Source: Perilla frutescens
Lineage: Eukaryota; Streptophyta; Magnoliopsida; Lamiales; Lamiaceae
DNA: 64,000 bases
Direction of reading: 5' to 3'
Assembly: GCA_026008535.1 (NCBI GenBank)
Contig: BRKX01000011.1
Location: 19,352,001-19,416,000, forward strand
In this document: one piece after another, positions 11,374 through 21,935 of the stretch
How positions within the stretch are numbered: the first letter of the stretch is position 1
Layout of the letters: every line of letters begins with the position of its first letter
Position numbers and translations under genes: made by a program
The notes under the pieces: model-generated
What the model saw: the letters and a program-made list of their open reading frames with translations, nothing else
What the model was told of the DNA's origin: nothing
The model's database searches: none

Positions 11374-14165
11374 CTTTCAAATAAGCTAATATATCTAGAG
11401 TTGCATTTTTTTGGTAAAAAAAATATCACAATGTGCTTAGCTCTTGAAACAATTATTGACCATCAAGATCACCAAGGGAATATGTTTGGTTTTATTTTCA
11501 ACATTTTTGGTTCAATTTAAGAGGTATATTGATTTTTGAAAAAAAAAAGTAATGATTTGTTATGATAAAAGATTTAATGTTTAGAGTTATAGATTTTGAA
11601 AATGTAAATATGTTTGTTTGATTTTTTTTTTCAATTTGAATTTATGGTTGAAATTAAAAGATTTTCACAACTTACTTTTAAAGTAGCATCAATGAATTCA
11701 ATTTATCAGAAGAAAATAAAAATACAATGTTCTTTTCATATGAAGTGAATTGATAAAATATTTGTAGTGATCTAATTGCTAGATTTACTATATAGAAGAA
11801 ATAATTGATTCTGAAAATGTGTGAATTTAATTTGAGAGTTAAAAAAAACATACACTTAATTCAACTGGATGTCTTATAATAGACACACTCTTAATCAATA
11901 CCCTAAAAAGTCCATAATAATGCACAACTTGTCAATTAATGGGCTAGAGCTATTTTATCTATAAACATAATAGGTTAAATTTAATTGGACTAAAATATTT
12001 TTTTTAGGAAATAAAGCACTTTTTTTTTAAATGGTGTGTTAATAAACTTTTAAAATTGTAGTAGACTTGAATACATAATTTTTTTTAATTAAAAATTAAA
12101 ACTAAAGTAATAATAATACACATATATATAATCTTTGGTGCCCTATAATTCGAGGGGTCCTGTGTGGTGCACCTCAAGCACGTCCCTGAGTCATAATATT
12201 AAAAATTATAACATCTAATAATAAAAAATATCACTGCTAACACTATAAAGTATACATCTAATACTCATATTATATTTATATATACATGTATATTTCATCC
12301 CAATTAAAATTTATTTAATCCAAATTAAGTTTTATGTTTTATTTTTCAAAGTTTAGGGGTTTTGTTAAGATTTAGAGTTTTTTTTTAGGTTCCTTAGGAT
12401 TTTTAAGATTTTGGATTGTATGGGGTTTATTATATCTCAATTATGTTTTATAATTACTTTTTTAAGAATTTAATTTCATATAGAGTTTGTATATGCATGA
12501 AAAATTAATATTTTGTATTTTTTGTCCATATTTTTTCATTGAAATATGCCTATGCGAAATTTTAAATGAAAAGTCATGAAAATACCTTTAAATTGGTATA
12601 TTTTTCATAAATCCGATTAAAAGCACAAAAGTAGTGTTCGTTTGATGTTTTGAGAAAATTGATGTAAGCCAATTTTAAAAAATTGGTATTTCTTTTTAAA
12701 AAAATTTCACTAGTGTGAGTCAGGATGACTCGACTGTCTGACGTAACATAACCGATTTGACGGATTGGGTTTGTTGGACAGGAGTCCTACTAATCTTCAA
12801 ATACTCGATTTTATATATTGTATTCAATTTATCTAATTTGTTGCAAATACCCAATAATTAGTTTTATAGATTTATAATAATTAGGAATTATATAAAGAAA
12901 AAAAAACTAAAGCCCTTTTTTTTTTGTAGAGACAGAGTTTGTAATATCAGAGTGGACCATTTAAGTTGAATAAAACCTCGTTTTATTTTTATAATTATCA
13001 AGATTGTTTGGGATGTACTTTTGAATGTTTACTTTTTAAAAATATAAGTAGGACCAAATAAAAGCAATAATCCAATAAATAATAATTTTGTAGTGTGCAT
13101 ATGGATAGTTAGTTAGCGTAAGTGGTCATGACATATCTTTGTCTCTAATATTTAATTAAAAAAAACCTCGAGGTATTCATATTAGTAAATAATGCCATGA
13201 TAAGATATAAAAAATCGAAAAAATAAAAAAAGGGAATATTCGATGAAGTGCATAAATACGACGGGTTCTCTCTTTCTCTCTCCTCTCTCCTCTCTCTCAC
13301 TCTCTCTTTTATGTTGAGCGTAAATCTGGCTCTCGTACAAAAAAAAAAAAAAAAAACTCGCGTGCTATAGTTTACAAACAAAGCAAAAAAAAAAAAACCG
13401 TCTTGATGGATGATCTAATGATAGAGTGAAGTTGCTTGGAGACTAAAAATTACGAGTTTGAATCTCTTCAATACCACAAGTCGGATGCGTAAGTAAAAAA
13501 AATAGAAAAAATAAACCAAATCTGAAAAATCAAACGTGACAGACTCACAACTAGATATATTTATGGAAACCGAATTTGGTCTCAAGCTCGTACCACTCCA
13601 CTACTACAACCTAAATTGATTTTCAATTCTAAAACGTCCTAAAAAGACGTCCATCCAGTTTTCATCCGTCGAAAGAATTTATAAAAACTATAATTATTAC
13701 AAAAATGAAACGTTGGGAGGTAAAACTATTGTTAAACACATGTTGAGATATTATTATAAGTTGGAAATGTTGAAATATTAAATATAATTAATCCGAAATA
13801 TTATTTGGATTTTTTTTTCTATAATAGATCAACCAAAACCCTTCATTAAATATTGGATTCAAGTGAGAAAAATACTTGAGGTGAGAAATGAGATTATTGA
13901 TTACCAAACTGTGCTTTGTTATTTAATTTGTTATCATTCCATTGGGTGTTTGTTTTACTGCTTAATTTAATTTCATTGTGTAATGAATTAATGAAATGAT
14001 AATTATACAGTAAAATATAATAAAATAAATAGTATTTTATAATTTTATACAGTAAAAAATATTTATATTTCTTAGCTGAACTAAAACATATATAATCTGC
14101 AGTGTATATTGTTGTATAACTCAAAAGGAAAAAAATAAGAAAAAAAAGTAGTGAGAGAAAAATAG
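11374..14165. other. AT-rich spacer with SINE-like scraps
   Basis: No gene recognised. Around 13405-13500 a stretch with a tRNA-like B-box word (AGTTTGAATCTC) followed by an A-rich run could be a decayed SINE. Near 12150-12195 a patch ending CACGTCCCTG resembles a hAT terminal repeat, but no partner end was found. Confidence 0.4.
13262..13311. repeat. CT/GA-rich microsatellite
   Basis: Imperfect CTCTCTTT and CTCTCC units form a pyrimidine tract; poly-A runs follow at about 13339-13357 and 13386-13397. Confidence 0.8.
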
Positions 14166-14177
14166 TGGTGGAGGGAC

Positions 14178-14410
14178 GTGACGGAGGCGGAGCAGCGGTT
14201 GCTTCAGCCGTGGCTTGGGTGTAGCCCCCGTGAAAAGACGTGTTCCCCCCAAAGCGGAGGCAGACGTGGGTCCCACTCTGGGCCATCAACGGTCGCCTTG
14301 TGGTCCCCACTCCCTTTCTATTTCCACCCCGACCTTTATGCTATTGCCACTCCCTTCTGCTATCCATTTGACACTACTGCCCCCCCTACTTACCCGGCAA
14401 TGGCATGCAT
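14178..14410. promoter_or_regulatory. GC-rich island with TCP-type motifs
   Basis: In otherwise strongly AT-rich DNA this stretch is rich in G and C. It contains the palindrome GTGGGTCCCAC (14266-14276), a TCP factor-binding consensus, preceded by AC to give an ACGTGGG word (14264-14270), and a second GTGGTCCC at 14300-14307. Open frames cross it on both strands but show no domain. A promoter fragment or a former exon/promoter of a lost gene are both possible; no intact gene lies within 2 kb. Confidence 0.35.
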
Positions 14411-14449
14411 AATTCCTTGTTTGACTAAATTGATCTCCACCAATTAATT

Positions 14450-15585
14450 TGCGGTGGAAATACTGTATTAATTAATTTATTGGCCACAAAACTTTGTGTT
14501 CCATATACATAAAACATTAAATAATTATTGAATTTATTTTCATGTCTGTTTGCGTTGAGTCGTTAAGCATAATGTCAAAGAAAATAAACAAGGGCATGAT
14601 TGAAAATTTACTAGTTTAATAATCATTTTCAATTTCAATTCATATCTTAATCACAATGAACAAGACAATCTACCTATATGGATACCAAGGGAGTATAAGA
14701 AACATTTGCATGTATATACTAAAAAATTAACCTAACATTAGAATATTTTCCCAAATTATGTATATATATTCCTCACAAAACCTAACAAATAAATTTTGTT
14801 TTTGTTTTTCTTAAGGGAAGAATACGTATTGTTTTGAAATATTGTAATCGAAGTTTTATCAAACTACACGAAGGCCATGCTATATATGTAAAAAAGGGCA
14901 CCATCTTCCAATTATAGTCTATGTACATGTATCTATGTGTCGAATACAATATTTACCTACAATTATATTTAAAATTTGAAAATAACTTATTTTTATATCT
15001 GAATGTACTAAAGTACGTATGTTCAATTAAAACCAGTATATTTGTGAAATCCAATGCTTGTGTGTTCTAAGGTTTTGATTAGCATGAGAATTTTGTACGT
15101 ACATTTATTCGTTACAATCATTTATTTTATTTAATATGTAGAAACACGCACGAACTCTAACTAATACGCCAAATTCAAAAGGCTAATAAACTTAAGAAGC
15201 CAACACACATGCACAACTTACAAACCAACAAGCCAAACACAAAAGCAAATAAATTTAAATTTGCATAATTAATCTATAACCCATACACTATAGCCTATGT
15301 ACGTTTATAAGTAATATCTTTGAAACTATATTAGAGAGACAACAATTGACTTTCATGGTATATATAATTAAGATAGGCATGTACTTTGGTAAAAAAAATA
15401 TTTATTTGATCCCATAATTTCATAGCTTCCTAAGGAAGCATATCATTTTCTAAGAGCATAAAATTATTTTATCGAACTAATCAACAAATGATTTCATAAA
15501 AGACATCTACTGTTAGCTTACCCTAAACATTTTACTTAAATAGTTACGTTGGTTCATATTATTAAAGATTTAAGATAAAAGAAAA
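14450..15585. other. AT-rich spacer
   Basis: Nothing supported; only AT-rich sequence without paired terminal repeats. Confidence 0.45.
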
Positions 15586-15587
15586 TC

Positions 15588-15685
15588 TTTTTTTTTTTTT
15601 TTTGGAGTTCGGGGATGGGCATTGTGATTTATATCTAGGTCTCTCACCTGTGAATAATATATACCAACTAAGCTACAACCTAGTG
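15588..15685 (-). mobile_element. Short tRNA-derived SINE
   Basis: Read on the minus strand it starts near CTAGGTTGTAGCTTAGTTGG, with a perfect pol III A-box (TAGCTTAGTTGG). A degenerate B-box (GGTGAGAGACC) follows about 25 bp later, and the copy ends with an A run (the T run at 15588-15603 on the given strand). Length of about 100 bp suits a very short SINE. Flanking duplications were not found. Confidence 0.55.
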
Positions 15686-15689
15686 GTAA

Positions 15690-16680
15690 AAAAAATCTAG
15701 ATTTATATTCTAATATTTCAACTCCATATCTTTGAGAATATATATAAAGGATTGAGCAAAATAATAACCTAAATATTGGAATTAGTATTATCTTTTACTC
15801 CTTGTCTCCAATATCATACTTCATTTTATGTTACCTTCGATCTATGTCATTTTTGCAGTGCATACATAATAATAGCAATAAAATGCAAGAAAAATAATAT
15901 TTATATCTTGTTTTAAAATTCTATATCTAGACAAAATGATACCGATAAGATAGCAGATCACTGGAAATCTTCATCTCCTATCAAAATTGTCAATAAACAT
16001 TATGCACAAATATTTATGTATAAATACATTCAGCCTTAAAATTTTAAAATATAAGTTCTAAATATAAGTTATCTATCAATTTAGCACTAGAAATTTATTT
16101 TTTAAAATATTTTTATATTCCTTTTCAAATAAACATTTTAATTAATTATCTATTAAATTTAATAAAAATAATGAAAAATTAAAAAGAATCAAAATACATA
16201 ATTTTAAGTGTTGTAAATACATAATATATCTCAAATTCTTAAATTGATAATGCTAATCATTAACAATAAAGTTATTTATATTAAAATTTACAACATTTAG
16301 ATTATTTTGCAATTATAATATTACATGTATTACTGCATATAAAAGACCACCACATCCAATTTTTTTGGCCAACTCATTACTCAAATTCAAATTCATATAA
16401 AATGTATTAGTATTTATTTTATTTTATTTTTGACATGGTTGATTGTACATATGTAAATTTAGTGAGTCACGTAAAATATTGTGACCCTTGAAAATAATAG
16501 TAAAGGGCAAAATCGTCCATAGACAAGCACCCCACCCCTGCGGTCGTCTTCCTTGTTCAGCAGTCATCACAGTGAACACATGACTAAAGCGCCCAAAACC
16601 CCAAAAAAAAAGAACACAGCACACACAAACAAATAAATAATTAAATTAAAGGCAAAAGCAATCACTCTTCCACGCTGCAC
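15690..16680. other. AT-rich spacer upstream of the kinase gene
   Basis: No gene. The last 200 bases probably include the kinase promoter: composition shifts at about 16500 and CT-rich leader-like sequence begins near 16660. Confidence 0.4.
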
Positions 16681-16689
16681 AAATTTTCG

Positions 16690-18046
16690 ATTTTTCCTAC
16701 CACTCAAGAAAAAGCGAACCCGTTTCCGTTTTGCCAAAATCTTTTCTTTTTCTTCTGCTTCAATCTTTGAACGAAACAGGGCTTCTATTCTCATCTCTTT
16801 TCCTCTTATTCTTTCTGCCAACTTCTCTGGGTCTCTCGAGCTGGCTGTTGCTGTTTTTCTCGCCATTTTTCCTGATCCAACAAGAATACTTGTGTTTTTT
16901 TTCCTCTGTTGCAGAGGTAAATTGTTGCGTGTTTTTTTTGGATATTGCTCCTGCTTCAGTTATAGACATCCCATTTTCTTCCTCAATTGTGTGATGTCTC
17001 TCTCAATGCTCGAATGCTGTAGCTCGTGAACTACAACTGTGTGTAGATTTTTGTGCACAACCGTTTGAGTCAATGTGCGTGATTGCGTGTGTACAAGTTA
17101 GTGGATAATAGTTGTGTAGCATCGACAAAATCTGCTCTGCGTGCTTTGTGTTTGTTTGAATGTCAATTTTTGCGTCTAATTTATTGCTTTGTTGCGTGGA
17201 ATCTAAGTAAAAGTAATTCTTCTTGTCTGTCGCCGTGCTTTTTTTATTTTTATTTCTGTCTCTAATTCTATGTCTAATAGTTGCTTGGATATGTAAGCGT
17301 ATAACGGAACATTCTTGGGTGACTTTTTTTGGTAACAAGGTAATGCAAAGAGAAATGGCGTCATTTTTGCTAATTTGAGGTGGGATTTTCAATTCTTGCA
17401 TTTTTGTCATCGTTTTGGTAGCTTTGTCATTTCATGATGTTGATTCTTTTATGACCCCAATGTTAGCTCCAGTGCGCCTGAAAATCTATTTTTCCATCTG
17501 TTATAAACTTTCTTGTTTTCCCCTCTTTTTTACGATTTATATTGTTTGCTTTATTTCAGATATATGTATGAAAACGTGAAGGTGTTGATATATGTGATTT
17601 ATATGTTTGATTTCTGTGTTTTTTAAAAGTTACATAACAGCAGTCTTCTGAAAGTTATGTATGTGCTTCATTGTGTGAATGTTGCAGGAATGTTTCTTCA
17701 CTCTATTAATTTCAGGATGATTTTAGGTTAATTTGATCCATATATGTTAGAGAGTTGATTGAAGTGTTGTTCAATAGTTAATGTCTTGCTCTTCACTTTA
17801 TTAATTTCATGAGTTTTGGTTAGATAGATCCATATATGTTAAAAAATTTATTAAAGTTCTGGTGAAAAGGGAATGCCCTGTTATTCAATTAATTAATTTC
17901 ACGAGTTTTTTTTGGTTAATTTGATCCATATATGTTAAATTTTGATTGAAATGTTGATGAAAGGTGGTTTTAATTCATATTTCCTTGTTAAATTACAGTA
18001 TGATCTAATAAAGGGAGATACTTCTGATGATACATGGTGATTTAAT
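16690..18046 (+). other. Predicted 5' leader and leader intron of the kinase gene
   Basis: Pyrimidine-rich sequence typical of plant leaders (about 16690-16916) ends at a good donor, GCAGAG|GTAAAT (intron from 16917). The next strong acceptor, TTACAG, ends at 17998, leaving a 48-base leader exon before the kinase ATG. This gives a leader intron of about 1.08 kb. The spliced leader would contain two upstream ATGs (18027, overlapping and out of frame; 18034, a three-codon frame ending one base before the main ATG). The transcription start was not located. Confidence 0.5.
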
Positions 18047-21000
18047 ATGGAAAGGATCCCTGAAATGCATTCAGTTCCCAGGCAATTGCCTGTTGCTAAT
18101 AAGGTGTCGAAGACTCTCCCAACTCTGTTGAAAGAAGAGATTAGGAAACCATCCAAATTGCGTGACCCTCAAGAGTTGGATTACCGTGTTCCTGCACAAG
18201 CATGGAAAGGGAAGAGCTTTCTACAGGAGGATGATGATGATGAAGAGCTGATGCCTGATGTTCTTTCCTTTACAATCGGCGATGATTCATTTGAAGAACC
18301 TGGCTCTACATCATTTCATGGTGTGAGTCACCCCCCTGAACCGGTAGACACGGACATGATGAGGCCGGTATATATTCCAATTGGCCGAAACAACAGTGAT
18401 GGAAAGTGCTTGGCTAAAAGCTTGTCTAAGAAGGGCCCTTTTCTGGAAGATCTTTCACTTCGTGTACCACCAAGCATCAAACAGTGCCCACCAGTACTGT
18501 CTCCTGCTGAGAGCTTGGTTGAAGAACCTCATGACTTAGTAGTTATCCCATCCCCATTTGCCAATTCACGCCCGTCACATAATATTGAAGCGAGTCCTCA
18601 CCCAGAATCTGAGGAAAAAGAATGTATTTGGGATGCTTCATTACCTCCGAGCGGGAATGTGAGCCCACTTAGTAGCATTGACAGTGTTGGTGTTGCTAGG
18701 GCGATGAGCATTGCTAATAGCTGTGCCAGCACATATCGAAGTGATGGAATAGTGAGCGATGGCATGATCAGTGTCGATAGAAACTATGAGAGTACAAAAG
18801 GGAGCATTCCAGGGGATTCTCTTGAGAGTACTAAAACTAGCCTTAGCCGAGCTAGTGATAGCAGTGGCCTCAGTGATGATAGCAACTGGAGTAACATCAC
18901 CGGCAGTGCAAACAAGCCTCATAAAGGAAATGATCCCAGATGGAAGGCTATACTTGCTATTAGATCACGTGATGGCCTTTTAGGCATGAGTCATTTCAAG
19001 TTACTAAGAAGACTTGGTTGTGGGGATATTGGAAGCGTGTATCTCTCTGAGCTGAGCTCAACTCGGTGTTTTTTTGCAATGAAGGTAATGGATAAGGCAT
19101 CCCTTGCTAGCAGGAACAAGTTGAACAGGGCCCAGACAGAGAGAGAAATCTTGCAGCTGCTGGACCATCCGTTCTTGCCAACACTGTACACTCATTTTGA
19201 GACCGACAGATTTTGTTGCTTGGTCATGGAATATTGTCCGGGTGGAGACCTGCATACCCTGAGGCAGCGACAACCAGGAAAACATTTTTCAGAATATGCC
19301 ACAAGGTATGCACTTTGCCCTTTAAATTTGTTATTGTAGTACCGCTATCCAAGACTTTATCTTCAGTTCCTAGCTCAACCTTACTCCTCTTGATTATTAA
19401 ATTTCTTTGAATGTGACTACGTGAGAGTTCACCTTCTCTGAATCCGCTAAACCCATGTGAATTTGGAGTCAATTACAAATCGTTTCTCGAACTGCAAACT
19501 TGAATCTGATTTCTTAGTTCTTTCCCTCATTGAAGCAGCCCGATTTCTTCATTATTAGCACAAAGTTCTTTCACAGCTACATTTGTGAGCTTTGGCTCTT
19601 TATTCTTGATATAAGCATGGACAGAATACTAGTGTAACTGCTGGTTTTTTCTTCTCTACCAAATCTCACCACTCTCACTGTCTCACATATTAGACAACTA
19701 TATATGCTTCCTTGATTTCATTACATTTATTAACCACTTAATAGTTTGAACATTTTCATTCAGCACATACATAGATTTTCCTGCTAAGTGCATAATTTTC
19801 TTGAGATAGGTACAGTAGACCCTTCTTGCTAAATTTGTTCTGGACAAGTTGCTGTATATTTATATTATGGTCTGACCGCCTGAATCATAATTTTATTTGT
19901 TCTTTATAGAAGGGTAAATTGACATAACATAATTTTCTAGATCTTCAAGGATGGATCTTTTGATCATATCCTGTTGCCTGACAGATATTTAGCCTAATGC
20001 CAATGACCATCTCTTTTTTCTACATCATTTTAAAAGTAATATCCCAGCTAAATCAGGGTCGAGTTAAACTTATATACCCAGGTGTGAAAAAAGTTTTGAT
20101 TTTGTCTATTCCCATTTTTCAGTGTTCCCTATTAGACTGGACCTTTTCTTCTTAACTGCATATGTGACAGTATGCGCTGGAAGTCTAGAAATGCATCCAT
20201 GCATGATATTTTATCTTTTCCTACACTTTTAATTTAATGAAGCCTTCACGGTTCTCTTTGTTGGTGCTTCTGTTGAACTTTGAGGTTGTCAAAAATAAAA
20301 TTCAAAAGAGTTGTACAAATTGCTTTCTGTTTGTGTTAATTGCTGATATAAATAAAGCGATCATTGTAAGATCATTCACATATGGCATTTTATCTTTTTC
20401 ACACATTTAATGAAGCCTTCATGGTTCTCTTTGTGGTGCTTCTATTTAACTTTGAGGCTGTTTTGTCAAAATAAATTTTAAAAAATATATATATCTCAAG
20501 ACATGTCAGATGCTGTCACTGGATTTCTTTTATGCACAGCAGAACTTCTGCGGTTCAAGTTTCAGACCACACTGCTGTATTAACTGCATTGACTGCATCT
20601 TATCTTCATAGTTTTCCTACTCATAATAGTTTGTGTAATGGAATCAGGTTTTATGCAGCGGAAGTTCTATTGGCTCTCGAATACCTTCACATGCTGGGAG
20701 TAGTATACAGGGATATGAAACCAGAAAATGTTCTGGTTCGTGATGACGGCCACATTATGCTTTCAGATTTTGACCTTTCCCTTAGATGCGCTGTTTCCCC
20801 GACCCTAATTAGAAATTCTGCATTGAATTCAGAACGAGGAGCTGGTTTCTGTGTGCAGCCAGCATGTATCGAACCAACATCCTCATGCATTCAACCAACA
20901 TGCTTCCTTCCCCGACTTTTCCCTCAGAAAAGCAAGAAAAAATCCGGAAAGTCCAGAACAGAAACTGGGATGGCATCCGGTACCCTACCCGAGCTAGTTG

Positions 21001-21521
21001 CTGAACCTACTTCAGCACGGTCCATGTCATTCGTTGGTACCCACGAATACTTAGCTCCTGAAATAATCAAAGGGGAAGGTCATGGCAGTGCAGTGGATTG
21101 GTGGACATTTGGCATCTTCTTGTACGAATTACTCTACGGTAAAACCCCGTTCAAGGGGTCAGGAAACCGCGCAACACTGTTTAATGTAGTAGGACAACAG
21201 CTGAAGTTTCCCGACTCACCAGCAACAAGTTATGCTAGCCGGGACCTTATCCGTGGACTACTTGTCAAGGAGCCACAAAACCGGCTAGGGGTGAAAAGAG
21301 GAGCGACTGAGATAAAGCAGCACGCCTTCTTTGAGGGCGTGAATTGGGCTCTGATACGCTGCAGCACGCCACCGGAGGTGCCAAGACCGGTTGAGGCTGA
21401 GTTCCCCGCGAAGTTCGGGCAAGTGGACCTGGCTAATGTGGGCAGTGGCAGCAAAAGAGTTGTAGGAACAGACAACAACATGAAATCTGGTGGTAAATTT
21501 CTGGATTTCGAGTTCTTTTAG
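18047..21521 (+). CDS. AGC VIIIa serine/threonine protein kinase (D6PK/PAX-like)
   Basis: Two coding exons, 18047-19305 and 20648-21521 (intron 19306-20647, AG|GTATGC to CAG|G, splitting an Arg codon), give 710 residues. The N-terminal 300 or so residues are a Ser-rich, probably disordered extension with an acidic DDDDEE stretch near 61. The kinase domain follows: glycine loop LGCGDIGSVYL (about 323-333), FAMKV lysine (about 346), catalytic YRDMKPEN (about 439-446), and DFD in place of DFG (about 459), the plant AGC VIII hallmark. A basic insertion between DFD and SFVGTHEYLAPE (about 505-540) is a plasma-membrane targeting feature in this family. The C-terminus DFEFF supplies an FxxF motif for PDK1 docking. 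Relatives phosphorylate PIN auxin efflux carriers at the plasma membrane. The exact orthologue is uncertain: D6PK proteins are usually near 500 residues, PAX-type ones near 750. The start has A at -3 and G at +4. Confidence 0.93.
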
Positions 21522-21935
21522 CTAGGGATATAAATATATATTTTTATGTATTTTGTCAGTTCCATTAGTTGATGATACCTTCTGTAGTTTGCTATGATGC
21601 TTGAGCTGTTATTAATGCATTTCGACCATCGCTCTGTACCACTAGAAAATTTGATCAGAAATCTCAGCATGTAATGTACTTCTACAATGAGTTATCTTTT
21701 CAATCCATGCTGGATTCAATTATTATTATTATTTTTTAATTTAATTTTTGGGTATGTTGAAAGTTTGTCATTTTTATTGTCCATCTCCCATCTCAAAACT
21801 AGAACATTATCAACTTAGATTCCAAACCAACTTAAACTTCTGCATAACTTTATTTACACAAGTTCCTTCTTAAAGACACAGCAGTATAAAAACACAGACA
21901 AACTAGTTTGTTTGTCCTAGAATGAGATAGATTCC
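21522..21935. other. Shared 3' region of convergent kinase and YSL genes
   Basis: Only 414 bp separates the kinase stop (+) from the YSL stop (-). The stretch must hold both 3' UTRs and polyadenylation signals, so the transcripts may overlap. T-rich tracts occur at about 21720-21750. Confidence 0.6.

Noticed and set aside
12120..12200. CACGTCCCTG patch resembling a hAT terminus
   Set aside because: No matching inverted end or 8-bp duplication was found within several kb.
13400..13520. Possible SINE with a B-box-like word
   Set aside because: The A-box is poor and no second copy or target duplication is visible.
14178..14447. Overlapping frames of 65-138 codons in the GC-rich island
   Set aside because: Long frames are expected by chance in a GC-rich patch; none resembles a family and flanking splice sites are poor.
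16760..17410. Several open frames on both strands upstream of the kinase
   Set aside because: They lie in the predicted leader and leader intron, conflict with each other and show no domain.
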